From DASWJZ01 sp963846475 (GTDB lineage: Bacteria; Pseudomonadota; Alphaproteobacteria; Rhizobiales; Afifellaceae), in contig CAWJVZ010000004.1 in assembly GCA_963846475.1 (NCBI GenBank), positions 2,914,001 through 2,978,000 of the forward strand: a DNA stretch of 64,000 nucleotides. Reading direction: 5' to 3'. The notes beneath the pieces were generated by a model. The model ran no database searches and was not told the origin of the DNA. It saw nothing but the letters and a program-made list of their open reading frames with translations. How positions within the stretch are numbered: the stretch's first letter is position 1; each line of letters begins with the position of its first letter. Made by a program: the position numbers and the translations under genes. Of the stretch, positions 1-9,561 are shown piece after piece.

Positions 1-26
1 AACTCACCGACGGCAAGAAGGGGTGG

Positions 27-893
27 TTAAAGCGGGCGGGGCTGATCGCCGCCCCTGATATAAACAGCCCAATAGACCAGGGCGACGAGAACACCGCCGC
101 CAAGAATGTTGCCGGCAGAGACGACGGCGAGGTTGATGAGAAAGCCCAGCCAATCCGGCTCGATAAGTCCGCCCAATATTGCGACCGGGATGGCGTACAT
201 GTTTGCCACGGAGTGCTCGAACCCGGCAATCACGAAGGCTGAAACCGGGAATATGATCGCGAGGACCTTATCGGCGATGGTTCGTGCAGCGAAGCTAAGC
301 CAGACGGCAAGACAGACCAGGACGTTGCACAGGACGCCGCGGAAGAAGGCTTCCGTCGGCGCGAGCTGAAGTTTCCCGGCGGCGATCGCAGCTGCTTCCG
401 TGCCGACAGTCCCTCCGCGCAGCTCAAGAATGCCGGACAAGATGACGAGCAGCGCAGTCCCGAGGGCTCCAACGAGGTTGCCGACATAAACCACGGACCA
501 GTTCCGCAGCAGTTCCGCCGTACGGACTTTCCGGTCAGCCCAGCCGATGACGATCAGGGCGTTTCCGGTGAAAAGCTCCGCGCCCGCGACGATCACGAGA
601 ACCAGGCCAAGCGAGAACGCTGCCCCACCCAGCAGGCGGGTCGGTCCCCAGCCGAGGGCGCTCTCCGTGATGACGATCGTGTACGAGACCACTCCAAAGC
701 TGATATAGGCACCCGCCAGAACCGCGAGCGTGAAGGTCGTCAGAGCCTGCTGCCGCACCTTGGCGAGACCCGCGGTTTCGACCCGGCTCGCGATTTGTGC
801 AGGTGCATAGGCGTCAAAGCCGGACGGAGCAGGCGGTCTCTCTTGGTCCATTTGTGCCCTTCGATCCCTGCGCATTTCCTCGATTCGGGTCAC
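27..893 (-). CDS. Formate/nitrite transporter (FNT) family channel
   Basis: Inner-membrane FNT-family channel of 288 aa, the usual size; members form pentamers that pass formate, nitrite, acetate or similar small anions. About six hydrophobic segments run from residue 50 to the C-terminus, and the family stretch GAELFTGN sits near residue 104. The GTG start overlaps the stop of the upstream CBS-BON gene (GTGA), so the two are translationally coupled in a leftward usp-CBS-FNT operon. An internal ATG six codons in is an alternative start. The substrate cannot be read from sequence. Because acetate kinase and phosphoketolase are encoded divergently next door, acetate or formate export is my inference. 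Confidence 0.9.
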   Translation of the reverse strand: MTRIEEMRRDRRAQMDQERPPAPSGFDAYAPAQIASRVETAGLAKVRQQALTTFTLAVLAGAYISFGVVSYTIVITESALGWGPTRLLGGAAFSLGLVLVIVAGAELFTGNALIVIGWADRKVRTAELLRNWSVVYVGNLVGALGTALLVILSGILELRGGTVGTEAAAIAAGKLQLAPTEAFFRGVLCNVLVCLAVWLSFAARTIADKVLAIIFPVSAFVIAGFEHSVANMYAIPVAILGGLIEPDWLGFLINLAVVSAGNILGGGVLVALVYWAVYIRGGDQPRPL

Positions 894-1591
894 AGTTTTT
901 CTTGGACAGGAGGGCTCTTCGAGGAATAGTTCTCAAGGGTCACATGGTCCACGAAGCCGCGCACGCCCTGCACCGTCCACACAGTCACGCTCGCAGCCCG
1001 TTTTTGCGCATCCGACGGAACGCTTCCCCACAGGTGGACGATACCGTCTGCGACCGTCACACTGAGCTGTCTGTCCGCTAAACCCGCCTCTTCGCGGAGC
1101 CTAGTGACGATGGCGAGGCGCAGCGCCTCATCCCCAGGGGCAGTCTGGTCTTCAGGTGCCATAGCAATGGCGTGGAGGAGATCGGCTCGGCTTACAACTC
1201 CTATAACCCGGCCATGCTCGACGACCGGCACGCGCTTAATTCGCTCTTCCTCGAGGACGGCGGCGATGCGAGACAGCGGGGTTTCAGGCCCTACGGTTAC
1301 GACATCGGTTGTCATGACGTCTTGCGCCTGCTGACCGTGACTCTTTACGTATTCAAGGGCCGCGATCTCAGGACTTTCGAGCAGCCCAAGCCACCAGGGA
1401 GAGCGCGTCCCGCCGACCTCCGGCCGCTGGATTAGATCGCCCTCACTGACCATTCCGACCAGCTGATGATCGTCATCGATCACTGGTACGGCGCTGATGC
1501 GGTGCCGCAGCAGCGTCTGAACAATGTGGCGCACGCTCGATTCGGGATGGACCGAGATGACGTCAGGGGTCATGACATCACGGGCCTGCAT
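890..1591 (-). CDS. CBS-pair and BON domain protein
   Basis: Soluble 233-aa protein with two CBS motifs (about residues 5-60 and 90-145, each opening with a DVMT motif) followed by a BON domain (about 155-225). CBS pairs bind adenine nucleotides and act as energy sensors; BON domains usually bind membranes or proteins. A good ribosome site (AAGGAG) precedes the ATG. It lies 24 bases after the universal stress protein gene and overlaps the FNT channel gene by four bases, so a role in adjusting the channel or stress response to energy charge is plausible but inferred. Confidence 0.9.
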   Translation of the reverse strand: MQARDVMTPDVISVHPESSVRHIVQTLLRHRISAVPVIDDDHQLVGMVSEGDLIQRPEVGGTRSPWWLGLLESPEIAALEYVKSHGQQAQDVMTTDVVTVGPETPLSRIAAVLEEERIKRVPVVEHGRVIGVVSRADLLHAIAMAPEDQTAPGDEALRLAIVTRLREEAGLADRQLSVTVADGIVHLWGSVPSDAQKRAASVTVWTVQGVRGFVDHVTLENYSSKSPPVQEKL

Positions 1592-1615
1592 TGACTTCTC
1601 CTTGGACCGGCGCGA

Positions 1616-2455
1616 TTAATTTGCGAGGAGCAGGGGGAACTGGATCGCTCGGAGCATTTCCCGGGACACACCTCCTAGAATTCGCTCCCGGAAGCGCGAG
1701 TGACCATAGCAGCCCATCACCAGGAGATCGGCGCCGAACTCCAGCATTTGTGCGTGAAGTTCTTCCGCAACGCTCCTTCGGGCGCTCTCGAAACTGTGCG
1801 CCTCGACCGGGATCTTGTGCCGGGACAGCGTCGCCGCGATCTCGTCTCCTGGCGTAAACTGCCGGACGGGGTCCTGTTGAGATCCGTTCACCGAGACAAG
1901 CCGCACTTTCTCCGCTTGACGGAGGAGGGGCATGGCATCGAACGTCGCACGCGCGGCTTCCCGCCCGCCATCCCAGGCGATCAGCACCCGCTTGCCAAGC
2001 CGCGAACCGGTCCACTCCGCGGGGAGACTGATGACGGGCCGGCCGGAGGCGAACACCACCTCTTCGAGGCGATGCCGCCCCAGCGAAGCCTGGTCTGACA
2101 GCATCGGGCAGATTACGAGGTCAGCTGCGCGCGCCATCGAGCCAGCCTGAGGCGACACGACCAAGTCGATCGACTGCGCCGCCCGCCATTCATACCGCAC
2201 TCCGGCCTGCTCACAAGCTGCCGAGAAGGCAGCCTGAGCAGCCTCTCCCTCTGCCTTTGCCGCCTCTACCTGGGCCTCAATGAAGGCGGCCAAGGCCATG
2301 TCGGCGACCAAGCCATAGTTCATTGCGATCGGCACGACATGAGCGCCGACAAGCTTCGCGTTATCAGCAGTCGGAAGCGCCTGGAACCCGGCAACTGCAG
2401 GGCCAGCGGCAGCTGCGGCAGGAATGACGGCAAATACTGTTCTTGGTGCAACCAT
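1616..2455 (-). CDS. Tandem universal stress protein (UspA family)
   Basis: About 279 aa with two Usp folds (roughly residues 1-140 and 150-279). The second half ends with the ATP-binding glycine pattern GCYGHSRFRERILGG. The open frame extends further upstream, but the conserved N-terminus MVAPRTVFAVIPAA fits a start at 2455; the 52 codons above it look non-coding. It is first gene of the leftward usp, CBS-BON, FNT operon and divergent from ackA-xfp. Tandem Usp proteins bind ATP and are induced in energy starvation or low oxygen in other bacteria; regulation here is not visible. Confidence 0.88.
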   Translation of the reverse strand: MVAPRTVFAVIPAAAAAGPAVAGFQALPTADNAKLVGAHVVPIAMNYGLVADMALAAFIEAQVEAAKAEGEAAQAAFSAACEQAGVRYEWRAAQSIDLVVSPQAGSMARAADLVICPMLSDQASLGRHRLEEVVFASGRPVISLPAEWTGSRLGKRVLIAWDGGREAARATFDAMPLLRQAEKVRLVSVNGSQQDPVRQFTPGDEIAATLSRHKIPVEAHSFESARRSVAEELHAQMLEFGADLLVMGCYGHSRFRERILGGVSREMLRAIQFPLLLAN

Positions 2456-2753
2456 CACAGAATCTCTCGTGCTTGGGTCATTGATCAGTGTGCCGCGGTG
2501 CTGCTCCACTATACGCTGGCGCGTCCGGCCGCTCGCGATACGTTCCCACCTGTCGGCAGTGCTCCTGAGCGCCGCGAGATGCGGTAAAAGCCATTCTCCC
2601 GGTATTATCATCCTTGCCCTTCCGCATATCCTAGCGCTCTACGGGAAAATCCGCGCCAGTGGAACTGGATGACGAATGAATCGATCAGCAAGCTCGGCCT
2701 CACTTCACCAGCCAGCGCGTGATGCGGCCCCACGCCGGCGAGGTGCATCTACG

Positions 2754-3959
2754 TTGACGGGCTTTCCCGCCCTATTGCTGGTACTCAATGCGGGCTCTTC
2801 GAGCGTCAAGTTCGCCGTTTACTCCGCCGAAGAGGCGCCCGCGCTGAGGTTGTCTGGCGCCGTCGAGGGAATAGGCCGGGACGAAGCCCGCCTCCGCCTC
2901 ACCGACGCCGGGGGCGGGGTCAAGCGCAACGAGGCTTCGTCCGCCTCCAATCAGGTAGAAGCGATCCATGCGATCTTGACCGCGCTCGCCGAGCACCAAG
3001 AGCCTGGTACTATCGGTGCAGTGGGACACCGCATCGTGCATGGCGGTCCTGACCGCACGTGTCCTATCTTGGTTACACCGGAGCTGGAAGGCTATCTCGA
3101 CCGCCTGGTCCCACTCGCGCCCCTTCATCTGCCGCACAATATCGCCGGCATCGCCACGGTCCGAGCTCGCCTCCCGAAGGTACCACAGGTCGCCTGCTTC
3201 GATACTGCTTTTCACGCCGAGATGCCGAGCCGCGCGAAACTCACGTCGCTGCCGCGCGACGTGGCCGGCACGGAGATCCGTCGATACGGCTTTCATGGCC
3301 TCTCATATGAATTCGTTGTCGACGAGGTGTGGCGTGGTGGCGCTGCCGACGACGAGCGTCTGATCGTGGCTCACCTCGGCAGCGGCGCATCTATGGCGGC
3401 GGTCCGCGGTGGCCGTTGCGTCGCGACCACGATGGGCTTCAGCACGCTTTCCGGCCTGCCGATGGCCACGCGCTGCGGCGATCTCGATCCCGGAATCATG
3501 CTTTACCTGCTCATGGAGAGGAAGATGTCGCCTGAGACACTCCAGCACCTGCTTTATGAGCGCTCCGGCCTGCTCGGCCTTTCCGGCATTACCTCGGACA
3601 TGCGGGATCTCCTTGGACAGGCGCACCGGCCCGAGGCGGCGGAGGCGATTGATTATTACTGCACGCAGGCGCGGGCACATCTGGGCGCGCTCGCCACCAC
3701 GCTCGGCGGCGTGGACCGCCTCGTGTTTACGGCTGGCATCGGCGCCAACGCGCCGGAAATCCGCGCCCGCATCTGCACCGGCCTGGAATTTCTTGGTGTC
3801 GAAGTTGATCCGGAACGCAATCGGTCAGGCGCCCGGCGCCTTTCGTCGAAGAGCAGCTGCGTCATCGTTGAAACTTTTCCAACTAACGAAGAGCTGATGA
3901 TCGCGCGGCACACCATCGCCGTCCTGCGTCAGCGCCAGCGAGAGCCTAGCGTCCTGTGA
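2754..3959 (+). CDS. ackA: Acetate kinase
   Basis: Converts acetyl-phosphate plus ADP to acetate plus ATP. The N-terminal phosphate-binding motif LVLNAGSSSVKF, the motif VGHRIVHGG, the catalytic region FDTAFHAEMP and the C-terminal FTAGIGANAPEIR are present. The frame is open from an ATG at 2676 (427 aa), but that extension is not conserved-looking. A TTG at 2754 has GAGGTG eight to nine bases upstream and gives the usual length of about 401 aa, so I prefer it. The gene is followed 34 bases later by phosphoketolase, which supplies acetyl-phosphate; the pair makes one ATP per cleavage without phosphotransacetylase. Confidence 0.92.
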   Translation: MTGFPALLLVLNAGSSSVKFAVYSAEEAPALRLSGAVEGIGRDEARLRLTDAGGGVKRNEASSASNQVEAIHAILTALAEHQEPGTIGAVGHRIVHGGPDRTCPILVTPELEGYLDRLVPLAPLHLPHNIAGIATVRARLPKVPQVACFDTAFHAEMPSRAKLTSLPRDVAGTEIRRYGFHGLSYEFVVDEVWRGGAADDERLIVAHLGSGASMAAVRGGRCVATTMGFSTLSGLPMATRCGDLDPGIMLYLLMERKMSPETLQHLLYERSGLLGLSGITSDMRDLLGQAHRPEAAEAIDYYCTQARAHLGALATTLGGVDRLVFTAGIGANAPEIRARICTGLEFLGVEVDPERNRSGARRLSSKSSCVIVETFPTNEELMIARHTIAVLRQRQREPSVL

Positions 3960-3993
3960 CAAGGAACAACCCTGTCGAACCGGAGAGCACCGC

Positions 3994-6405
3994 GTGACCA
4001 ATCCTCAGTTGGCCCCCGATCTCCTCGATATAGAAGAACTCCGCAAAATCGACGCCTATTGGCGCGCCGCCAACTACCTCTCCGTCGGCCAGATTTATCT
4101 CCTCGAGAACCCCCTGCTGCGTCAGCCGCTGGCAGTCGAACACGTCAAGCCGCGCTTGCTGGGCCATTGGGGAACAACGCCGGGGCTGAACTTCATCTAC
4201 GCCCACCTCAATCGGGTCATCAAAGCACGCGATCTCGATATGATATATGTCTGCGGGCCCGGGCACGGCGGGCCCGGCATGGTCGCGAATACCTATCTGG
4301 AGGGCACCTACAGCGAGGTCTATCCAGACGTCACGCAGGACGAAGAGGGCCTGCGAAAGCTGTTCCGGCAGTTCTCATTCCCGGGGGGAATCCCGAGCCA
4401 CGCCGCGCCCGAGACGCCGGGCTCCATCCATGAGGGTGGCGAGCTTGGATATGCCCTGGCGCATGCCTACGGCGCAGCCTTCGACAACCCCGATCTGATC
4501 GTCGCCTGCGTGGTGGGCGACGGCGAGGCCGAGACCGGCCCGCTAGCCGCGTCATGGCACTCAAACAAGTTCCTCAACCCGGTCCATGACGGGGCGGTGC
4601 TGCCGATTCTGCATATCAACGGCTACAAGATCGCCAATCCTACGATCCTCGGCCGAATGCCGCGTGATGAGCTGCGGAGTCTATTCATTGGCTACGGTTA
4701 TGATCCGCTTTTCGTTGAGGGAGAAGACCCGCAGCCCACTCATCAGCTGATGGCGACAACGCTAGACAAGGCAGTCGACACGATCCGAGCCGTCCAGGGC
4801 CGCGCGCGAGCGAACGGCAGTCCGACCGATCTAAATCGTCCGCGTTGGCCGATGGTCGTGCTGCGCACTCCGAAAGGCTGGACCGGCCCGAAGGAAGTCG
4901 ACGAACTCAAGACCGAAGGGTTCTGGCGGTCCCACCAGGTGCCGCTTGCGGGGTTGGCCGGCAATCCCGAGCACCTCAAGATTCTCGAAGACTGGTTGCG
5001 GAGCTACCGGCCGGAGGAGTTGTTCGACGAAACCGGCCGGCTCGCGCCTGAGCTCGGCAAGATTCCGCCGACGGGGGCGCGCCGCATGGGCGCCAATCCG
5101 CACGCCAACGGCGGCCTCCTAATGCGCCCGTTGGCGCTGCCCGACTTTCGCGCCTACGCGGTGGATGTGCGCTCGCCGGGAGAGGTGCAGGCCGAGGCGA
5201 CCGCCGTCATGGGCGGGTATCTGCGCGACGTGCTGCGCTTGAACGCCCAGACGCGCAACTTCCGCCTCGTCGGCCCGGATGAAACCGCCTCCAATCGACT
5301 GGGCGCGGTATTCGAGGCCACCGAACGCGTTTGGATGGAGGACATCCTGCCGGAGGACGTGCACCTCGCGCGCGAAGGCCGGGTCGTGGAGATCCTGAGC
5401 GAGCACCTGTGCCAGGGCTGGCTCGAAGGCTATCTGCTGACTGGCCGGCACGGCTTCTTCTCCTGCTACGAGGCTTTCGTCCACATCGTCGATTCGATGT
5501 TCAACCAACACGCCAAATGGCTGAAGGTCGCACGTGAGCTGCCCTGGCGGCGACCCGTGCCGTCGCTCAACTACCTTCTGACCTCGCATGTCTGGCGCCA
5601 GGACCACAACGGCTTCAGCCATCAGGATCCGGGCTTTATCGATCTCGTGCTGAACAAAAAAGCGGACATCGTGCGGGTCTATCTGCCGCCCGATGCGAAC
5701 ACGCTGCTTTGGGTCACGAACCACGTGCTGCAGACGTGGAACCGAGTGAACGTCATTGTCGCGGGAAAGCAGCCGGCGCCGCAATGGCTGGCCATGGACG
5801 AAGCGGTGACGCACTGCACGGCAGGCATCGGCGTCTGGGACTGGGCAAGCAATGACCAGGGCGCCGAACCCGATGTGGTGATGGCCTGTGCTGGCGACGT
5901 CCCGACCCTGGAGACTATTGCAGCGGTCAACCTGCTGCGCGAGCATCTCCCTGACCTGAGTATTCGGGTCGTTAATGTGGTCGATTTATCGACTCTTCAG
6001 CCCCGGGAGGATCACCCGCACGGCCTAACCGACCGCGAGTTCGATGGGCTTTTCACTACCGACCGTCCGGTAATCTTCGCCTATCACGGCTACCCATGGT
6101 TAATTCATCGGCTGACCTATAGGCGGACCAATCACAAGAATTTGCACGTCCGCGGCTACAAGGAAGAGGGCACCACGACGACCCCGTTCGACATGGCCGT
6201 TCTGAATGACCTCGATCGCTTCCACCTCGCATCGGATGTGATCGACCGCGTGCCCGGGCTCGCCGTCCGCGCTGCGCATGTGAGGCAGATCATGCGCGAC
6301 AAGCTGCTGGAGCACAGGAAGTACATCGTCCGTCACGGCGAGGACATGCCGGAGATCCGCAAATGGGGATGGGCCTACGGCACGGCCGCTAAAGCGGGCG
6401 ATTAA
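3994..6405 (+). CDS. xfp: Xylulose-5-phosphate/fructose-6-phosphate phosphoketolase
   Basis: Thiamine-diphosphate enzyme of 803 aa (family about 790-830). It cleaves xylulose-5-P or fructose-6-P with phosphate to acetyl-phosphate plus glyceraldehyde-3-P or erythrose-4-P. Family signatures are intact: GPGHGGPGM near residue 86, EGGELGYAL near 147 and the cofactor motif GDGEAETGP near 173. The GTG start has GGAGA upstream. It lies in an operon with ackA. Whether it prefers xylulose-5-P or also uses fructose-6-P is not clear from sequence. Confidence 0.95.
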   Translation: MTNPQLAPDLLDIEELRKIDAYWRAANYLSVGQIYLLENPLLRQPLAVEHVKPRLLGHWGTTPGLNFIYAHLNRVIKARDLDMIYVCGPGHGGPGMVANTYLEGTYSEVYPDVTQDEEGLRKLFRQFSFPGGIPSHAAPETPGSIHEGGELGYALAHAYGAAFDNPDLIVACVVGDGEAETGPLAASWHSNKFLNPVHDGAVLPILHINGYKIANPTILGRMPRDELRSLFIGYGYDPLFVEGEDPQPTHQLMATTLDKAVDTIRAVQGRARANGSPTDLNRPRWPMVVLRTPKGWTGPKEVDELKTEGFWRSHQVPLAGLAGNPEHLKILEDWLRSYRPEELFDETGRLAPELGKIPPTGARRMGANPHANGGLLMRPLALPDFRAYAVDVRSPGEVQAEATAVMGGYLRDVLRLNAQTRNFRLVGPDETASNRLGAVFEATERVWMEDILPEDVHLAREGRVVEILSEHLCQGWLEGYLLTGRHGFFSCYEAFVHIVDSMFNQHAKWLKVARELPWRRPVPSLNYLLTSHVWRQDHNGFSHQDPGFIDLVLNKKADIVRVYLPPDANTLLWVTNHVLQTWNRVNVIVAGKQPAPQWLAMDEAVTHCTAGIGVWDWASNDQGAEPDVVMACAGDVPTLETIAAVNLLREHLPDLSIRVVNVVDLSTLQPREDHPHGLTDREFDGLFTTDRPVIFAYHGYPWLIHRLTYRRTNHKNLHVRGYKEEGTTTTPFDMAVLNDLDRFHLASDVIDRVPGLAVRAAHVRQIMRDKLLEHRKYIVRHGEDMPEIRKWGWAYGTAAKAGD

Positions 6406-6541
6406 CTCGACGATGCTTCGGCGGAGTGAGTATGCCGGCCGCTCTAGCCCATACCGGTGGCACTACGGGGCGGACGCTGCCGTGGAAATTATGCAGCACT
6501 GGTGGCGATAATGGGCGGCATAAGCTCCTTGGACCGGTGCA

Positions 6542-8683
6542 TCAAATGAAGGCTCGCGTGATCTGGTCGCGCGCAAGCTCCCCGAGCGAAGCTGCAAGGC
6601 GCAAGTCGGACCTAAGCTGGTCATAGCCGATTTCGGATTCAGCAATCGCGGGAGGCACCCGGTTCGTGGCGACCCGCCCGGCCACGAGGTCGGAAACCTG
6701 AGCCCTCAGGATGAGCAGTAGGAACCTGTCGAAAGCCTTCTCGGCGCCGGCCAAGTCGGGCGCGCCGCCAATTCCCAAGGCACGCACGCCGCTGAGCCGC
6801 TCCGTCGTCGAGTGGCGCGCAATACCGTGGCGAAGGGCCAGAAGCCGGGCGCTGTGCACGAGGGGCCATAAGCCGAACCGCTTCAGGTCAATGCGTCCCT
6901 GCTCGGTTTTGAGCCGGCCGAGGAATCCGAGGGGTGCGCCCGCCCTAGGTTCCGTTTCGGCGAGCAAACGGAGCAGGGGAGGCGCTGTCCCGGCGATTTG
7001 CCAAGCGTCGGTCCAGAGCTGGCCGGCGAGGGCTTCCTCTCCGAGGACGGGGCGGAAGTCGAAGAAGATATCGACGTTCAGAAGGTCATCCGGATTAGTT
7101 CGGCCGACCCACAGGCCTATGCGATCACGCCAGGTCTGGAGCGAGCCGCGGAATCTGGGGTTGCCGGCCATGACCCCGCCGGAGCAAAGCGGGATACCCA
7201 CCGCGTGGAGGATTCGGTTCACCCGCTCGCCGAAGGACCGGAACCAGCGATCCTCGGGCCCTTCGGGCTGGCCGGTTGCAAAGATGATAGCGTTGTCCTG
7301 ATCAAGGGCCAGGAGGCTCTCGCCCCGTCCGGCGGAGCCGAGAACAAGAAGGGCAAAGCCGCACGGCGGCGTGCCTGCGCCTTCCGCGGCGAGCTGCTGC
7401 ATCGCGAGCTGGCCGGCGCGGCGGGTCATGGCGCCGAGCTCGCGAGCAATGATCGCGGCGATCTCAGTTCCGCTCATCCTGTCTTCCAGGAGGTCGGCGG
7501 CAACTGCCGGCACTTTTGCCCAGGCTCGCGCAAGAGCAGGCAAGTCGGTGGCTTCGTCGATTTCGTCGCCGAGCAGGACTGCCGTGTCTGCGCTGAAGCG
7601 CAGGAGATCGCGCGCCGAAAGCGCTCCGATTATCCGCCCAGCACTGCCGATCGCTGCAAGGTGGCGGATACCATGGCGGCGCATCCTGCCGATTGCCTCG
7701 AACACGAAACCGTCCTCAGGGATCGTAAACAAGGGCCGCGTGGCTATCGCCACGGCTGGCTGGTTCAGTGCCTCGGCGCCGCTCTGACGTATGGCATGCA
7801 AAACGTCTCGTTCCGTCACGATGCCGAGCGCCGAAGCGGGCAGTTCAGGAGCGCCGACAAAGGCCGAGCTAATCCGTTGGTCGACCATGGAGGCGAGGGC
7901 ATCGGCGACAGTTGAGTCCTCCGCGCAAAACGCGGCGGGTGAGTTCATCACCTCGGAAACCCGGTGACGGTACGGATAGGTATTGGGGCGGTGACGCATC
8001 TTAAGCTCGGCGCTGGGGATCGCCTCGGCAGCGCCAAATCGGAGGTAGGGATCTACGGTCGAAGCGAAGCGCCGGCAGGCTGCGTCCGCCTCAGCAAAGG
8101 TGCGGATGCCAGAGTCCTGCAGGACCGGCAGTAGGCTGACGAAGATGCGCGCCGCAAGGACGGCATCGCTCAACGCGCGGTGTCGGCCTGCGATGCTGAT
8201 CCCACGCCACCCAGCCAAGCCCTCCAGGGAAAAGTCGGCGAGCGCCGGCTCAACCACTTGTGCAAGTAGCCGGACGTCGAGAACGTCCCAAGTTGAGAGC
8301 GTCTGGCCCATAATCGCGCATTCACGCCTAAGTAGGGCGAGGTCAAAGCCGATTGTATGGCCGATCACCGGCCGCTCGCCTACGAATTGCGTCAGCTCGG
8401 CAAAGACTTGCGGGAAACTAGGTGCGCCAATAAGGTCAATATCCCGGATACCGTGAATGGCCGTGGCGGCCGGGGGTATCGTCTCCGGAATCGAGATCAG
8501 CTGCTGGAACGCATTCGCGGTGTGGACGTCCGTGCCGGTGAGGCGCACCGCCCCGATTTCGACGATCCGGGCAGAGCGAGGATCAAGCCCTGTCGTTTCC
8601 GTGTCGAGCGCAATCGCATCAACCGCAAACAACGGCGTATGGCGAAGGATCCGGTTCGCCAGGGAGCCCGGGCGCCCGGTCAT
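6542..8683 (-). CDS. DEDDh exonuclease - CBS pair - DUF294 nucleotidyltransferase fusion
   Basis: A 713-aa three-part protein. Residues about 15-200 form a DnaQ-like 3'-5' exonuclease with all three motifs: DTETTGL, GHTIGFDLALL and HRALSDA. Residues about 240-375 form a CBS pair. Residues about 400-710 are the DUF294 nucleotidyltransferase-like domain, with GSAGRGESLLALDQDN, and its C-terminal helical partner. GlnD-like enzymes with this motif move nucleotidyl groups, and CBS pairs sense adenylates, so an energy-sensing enzyme acting on nucleic acid or nucleotide is possible. All catalytic residues look intact. It is convergent with xfp and stands alone; the substrate is unknown. Confidence 0.85.
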   Translation of the reverse strand: MTGRPGSLANRILRHTPLFAVDAIALDTETTGLDPRSARIVEIGAVRLTGTDVHTANAFQQLISIPETIPPAATAIHGIRDIDLIGAPSFPQVFAELTQFVGERPVIGHTIGFDLALLRRECAIMGQTLSTWDVLDVRLLAQVVEPALADFSLEGLAGWRGISIAGRHRALSDAVLAARIFVSLLPVLQDSGIRTFAEADAACRRFASTVDPYLRFGAAEAIPSAELKMRHRPNTYPYRHRVSEVMNSPAAFCAEDSTVADALASMVDQRISSAFVGAPELPASALGIVTERDVLHAIRQSGAEALNQPAVAIATRPLFTIPEDGFVFEAIGRMRRHGIRHLAAIGSAGRIIGALSARDLLRFSADTAVLLGDEIDEATDLPALARAWAKVPAVAADLLEDRMSGTEIAAIIARELGAMTRRAGQLAMQQLAAEGAGTPPCGFALLVLGSAGRGESLLALDQDNAIIFATGQPEGPEDRWFRSFGERVNRILHAVGIPLCSGGVMAGNPRFRGSLQTWRDRIGLWVGRTNPDDLLNVDIFFDFRPVLGEEALAGQLWTDAWQIAGTAPPLLRLLAETEPRAGAPLGFLGRLKTEQGRIDLKRFGLWPLVHSARLLALRHGIARHSTTERLSGVRALGIGGAPDLAGAEKAFDRFLLLILRAQVSDLVAGRVATNRVPPAIAESEIGYDQLRSDLRLAASLGELARDQITRAFI

Positions 8684-8848
8684 TTCACAATTCGATCCGT
8701 GTCAGCGCTGACCGATCTCCATGTCCGACAAACGTCGAACTCTCCAAGCGCTTGCCCACACTTCATCGCGAATGCAATTGCCGAATGGCATCGACCAGTC
8801 CGTAGCCCACCAGCTCGATCTCCACGATGGAACGCAAACTCTTTATCA

Positions 8849-8891
8849 GCTCGTCGAAGCAGGTCCCTGAAGGCCGGCAGCTTCGACGAGC
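8849..8891. terminator. 12-bp perfect inverted repeat, 19-base loop
   Basis: Arms GCTCGTCGAAGC and GCTTCGACGAGC are exact complements. The hairpin lies about 80 bases beyond the DUF305 stop, in the gap before the exonuclease fusion gene (both leftward). There is no T tract, so it may be a Rho-type or processing hairpin, or a protein site. No convincing gene is seen in 8684-8971. Confidence 0.45.
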
Positions 8892-8971
8892 GGATTCCCA
8901 CACTCGAATATGCAGAGACCTGTCGGGATCTTCCTCGCCCCTAAGGAGATGCAATCGCCTTCGGCTTCCGG

Positions 8972-9508
8972 TCAACGCGCATTCTCCTCCAACCATGCTT
9001 GCATCTCGGCAATCTCGCGCTCCTGCGCTTCGATGATCTCAGCGGCCCATTTTTTTGTCTGATCGTCATCACCGTATTGCTGCACGATTTTAGCCATGTC
9101 GATTGCGCTTTGGTGATGAGGGATCATGCCGCGGACGAATGCAAGATCTGGGTCATCCACCTTGATCCCGTCTGCCATGGGTTGATGCATCTTCTCGATG
9201 ACTGCCATGTAGGCTTTCGTCGCATCTGACTGTTCCACTGTTGGCGCATGGGACGCCTCTGTGTCTTTAGCCCCGCTGCCATGTCCCGGCGTCATCCCGT
9301 CCTGCATCATCTCTGCGGACATGCAGCTTTCGGGCATGTTCTGCATCATCGCCCGGCACTGTTCGGCCATGCTCTCCATCATCGGCATTGGGCCAGACGG
9401 AGCATCCGTGGCATTGCCCGACTTACGGGTGTCGTGCTGGCTCTGGGCCAAGCCCGTTCCAGCTGCTCCGATAGCGAGAGCGGAAATGGCGATTAAAAGA
9501 ATTCTCAT
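8972..9508 (-). CDS. DUF305 secreted protein, copper-responsive type
   Basis: About 178 aa with an N-terminal signal peptide (RILLIAISALAIGAAG followed by an AQS-like cleavage site). A Met-rich linker follows (residues 40-80, MMESMAEQC and MSAEMMQDG) and then the DUF305 helical domain with FVRGMIPHHQSAIDMAKI. DUF305 proteins are ferritin-like periplasmic proteins often found with copper export genes, and the Met/His content fits copper binding. The start at 9508 sits behind the signal peptide; upstream in-frame sequence belongs to a copper ATPase remnant. A CueR-like promoter lies further upstream, so the gene may now be copper-induced. Confidence 0.85.
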   Translation of the reverse strand: MRILLIAISALAIGAAGTGLAQSQHDTRKSGNATDAPSGPMPMMESMAEQCRAMMQNMPESCMSAEMMQDGMTPGHGSGAKDTEASHAPTVEQSDATKAYMAVIEKMHQPMADGIKVDDPDLAFVRGMIPHHQSAIDMAKIVQQYGDDDQTKKWAAEIIEAQEREIAEMQAWLEENAR

Positions 9509-9561
9509 GTGACTTCTCCTCGTGCTTTGTGGTGTGAAGCGAGGCACCGAGTTCAGATTGC

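Noticed and set aside
2456..2675. Possible FNR-type site (TTGATCAG) between usp and ackA
   Set aside because: Only one half-site matches the TTGAT-N4-ATCAA pattern, so oxygen control cannot be claimed.
8763..8996. 77-codon frame on the minus strand upstream of the exonuclease fusion
   Set aside because: Overlaps the end of the DUF305 gene, has weak codon bias and no ribosome site or recognisable domain; only its last 30 residues look protein-like.
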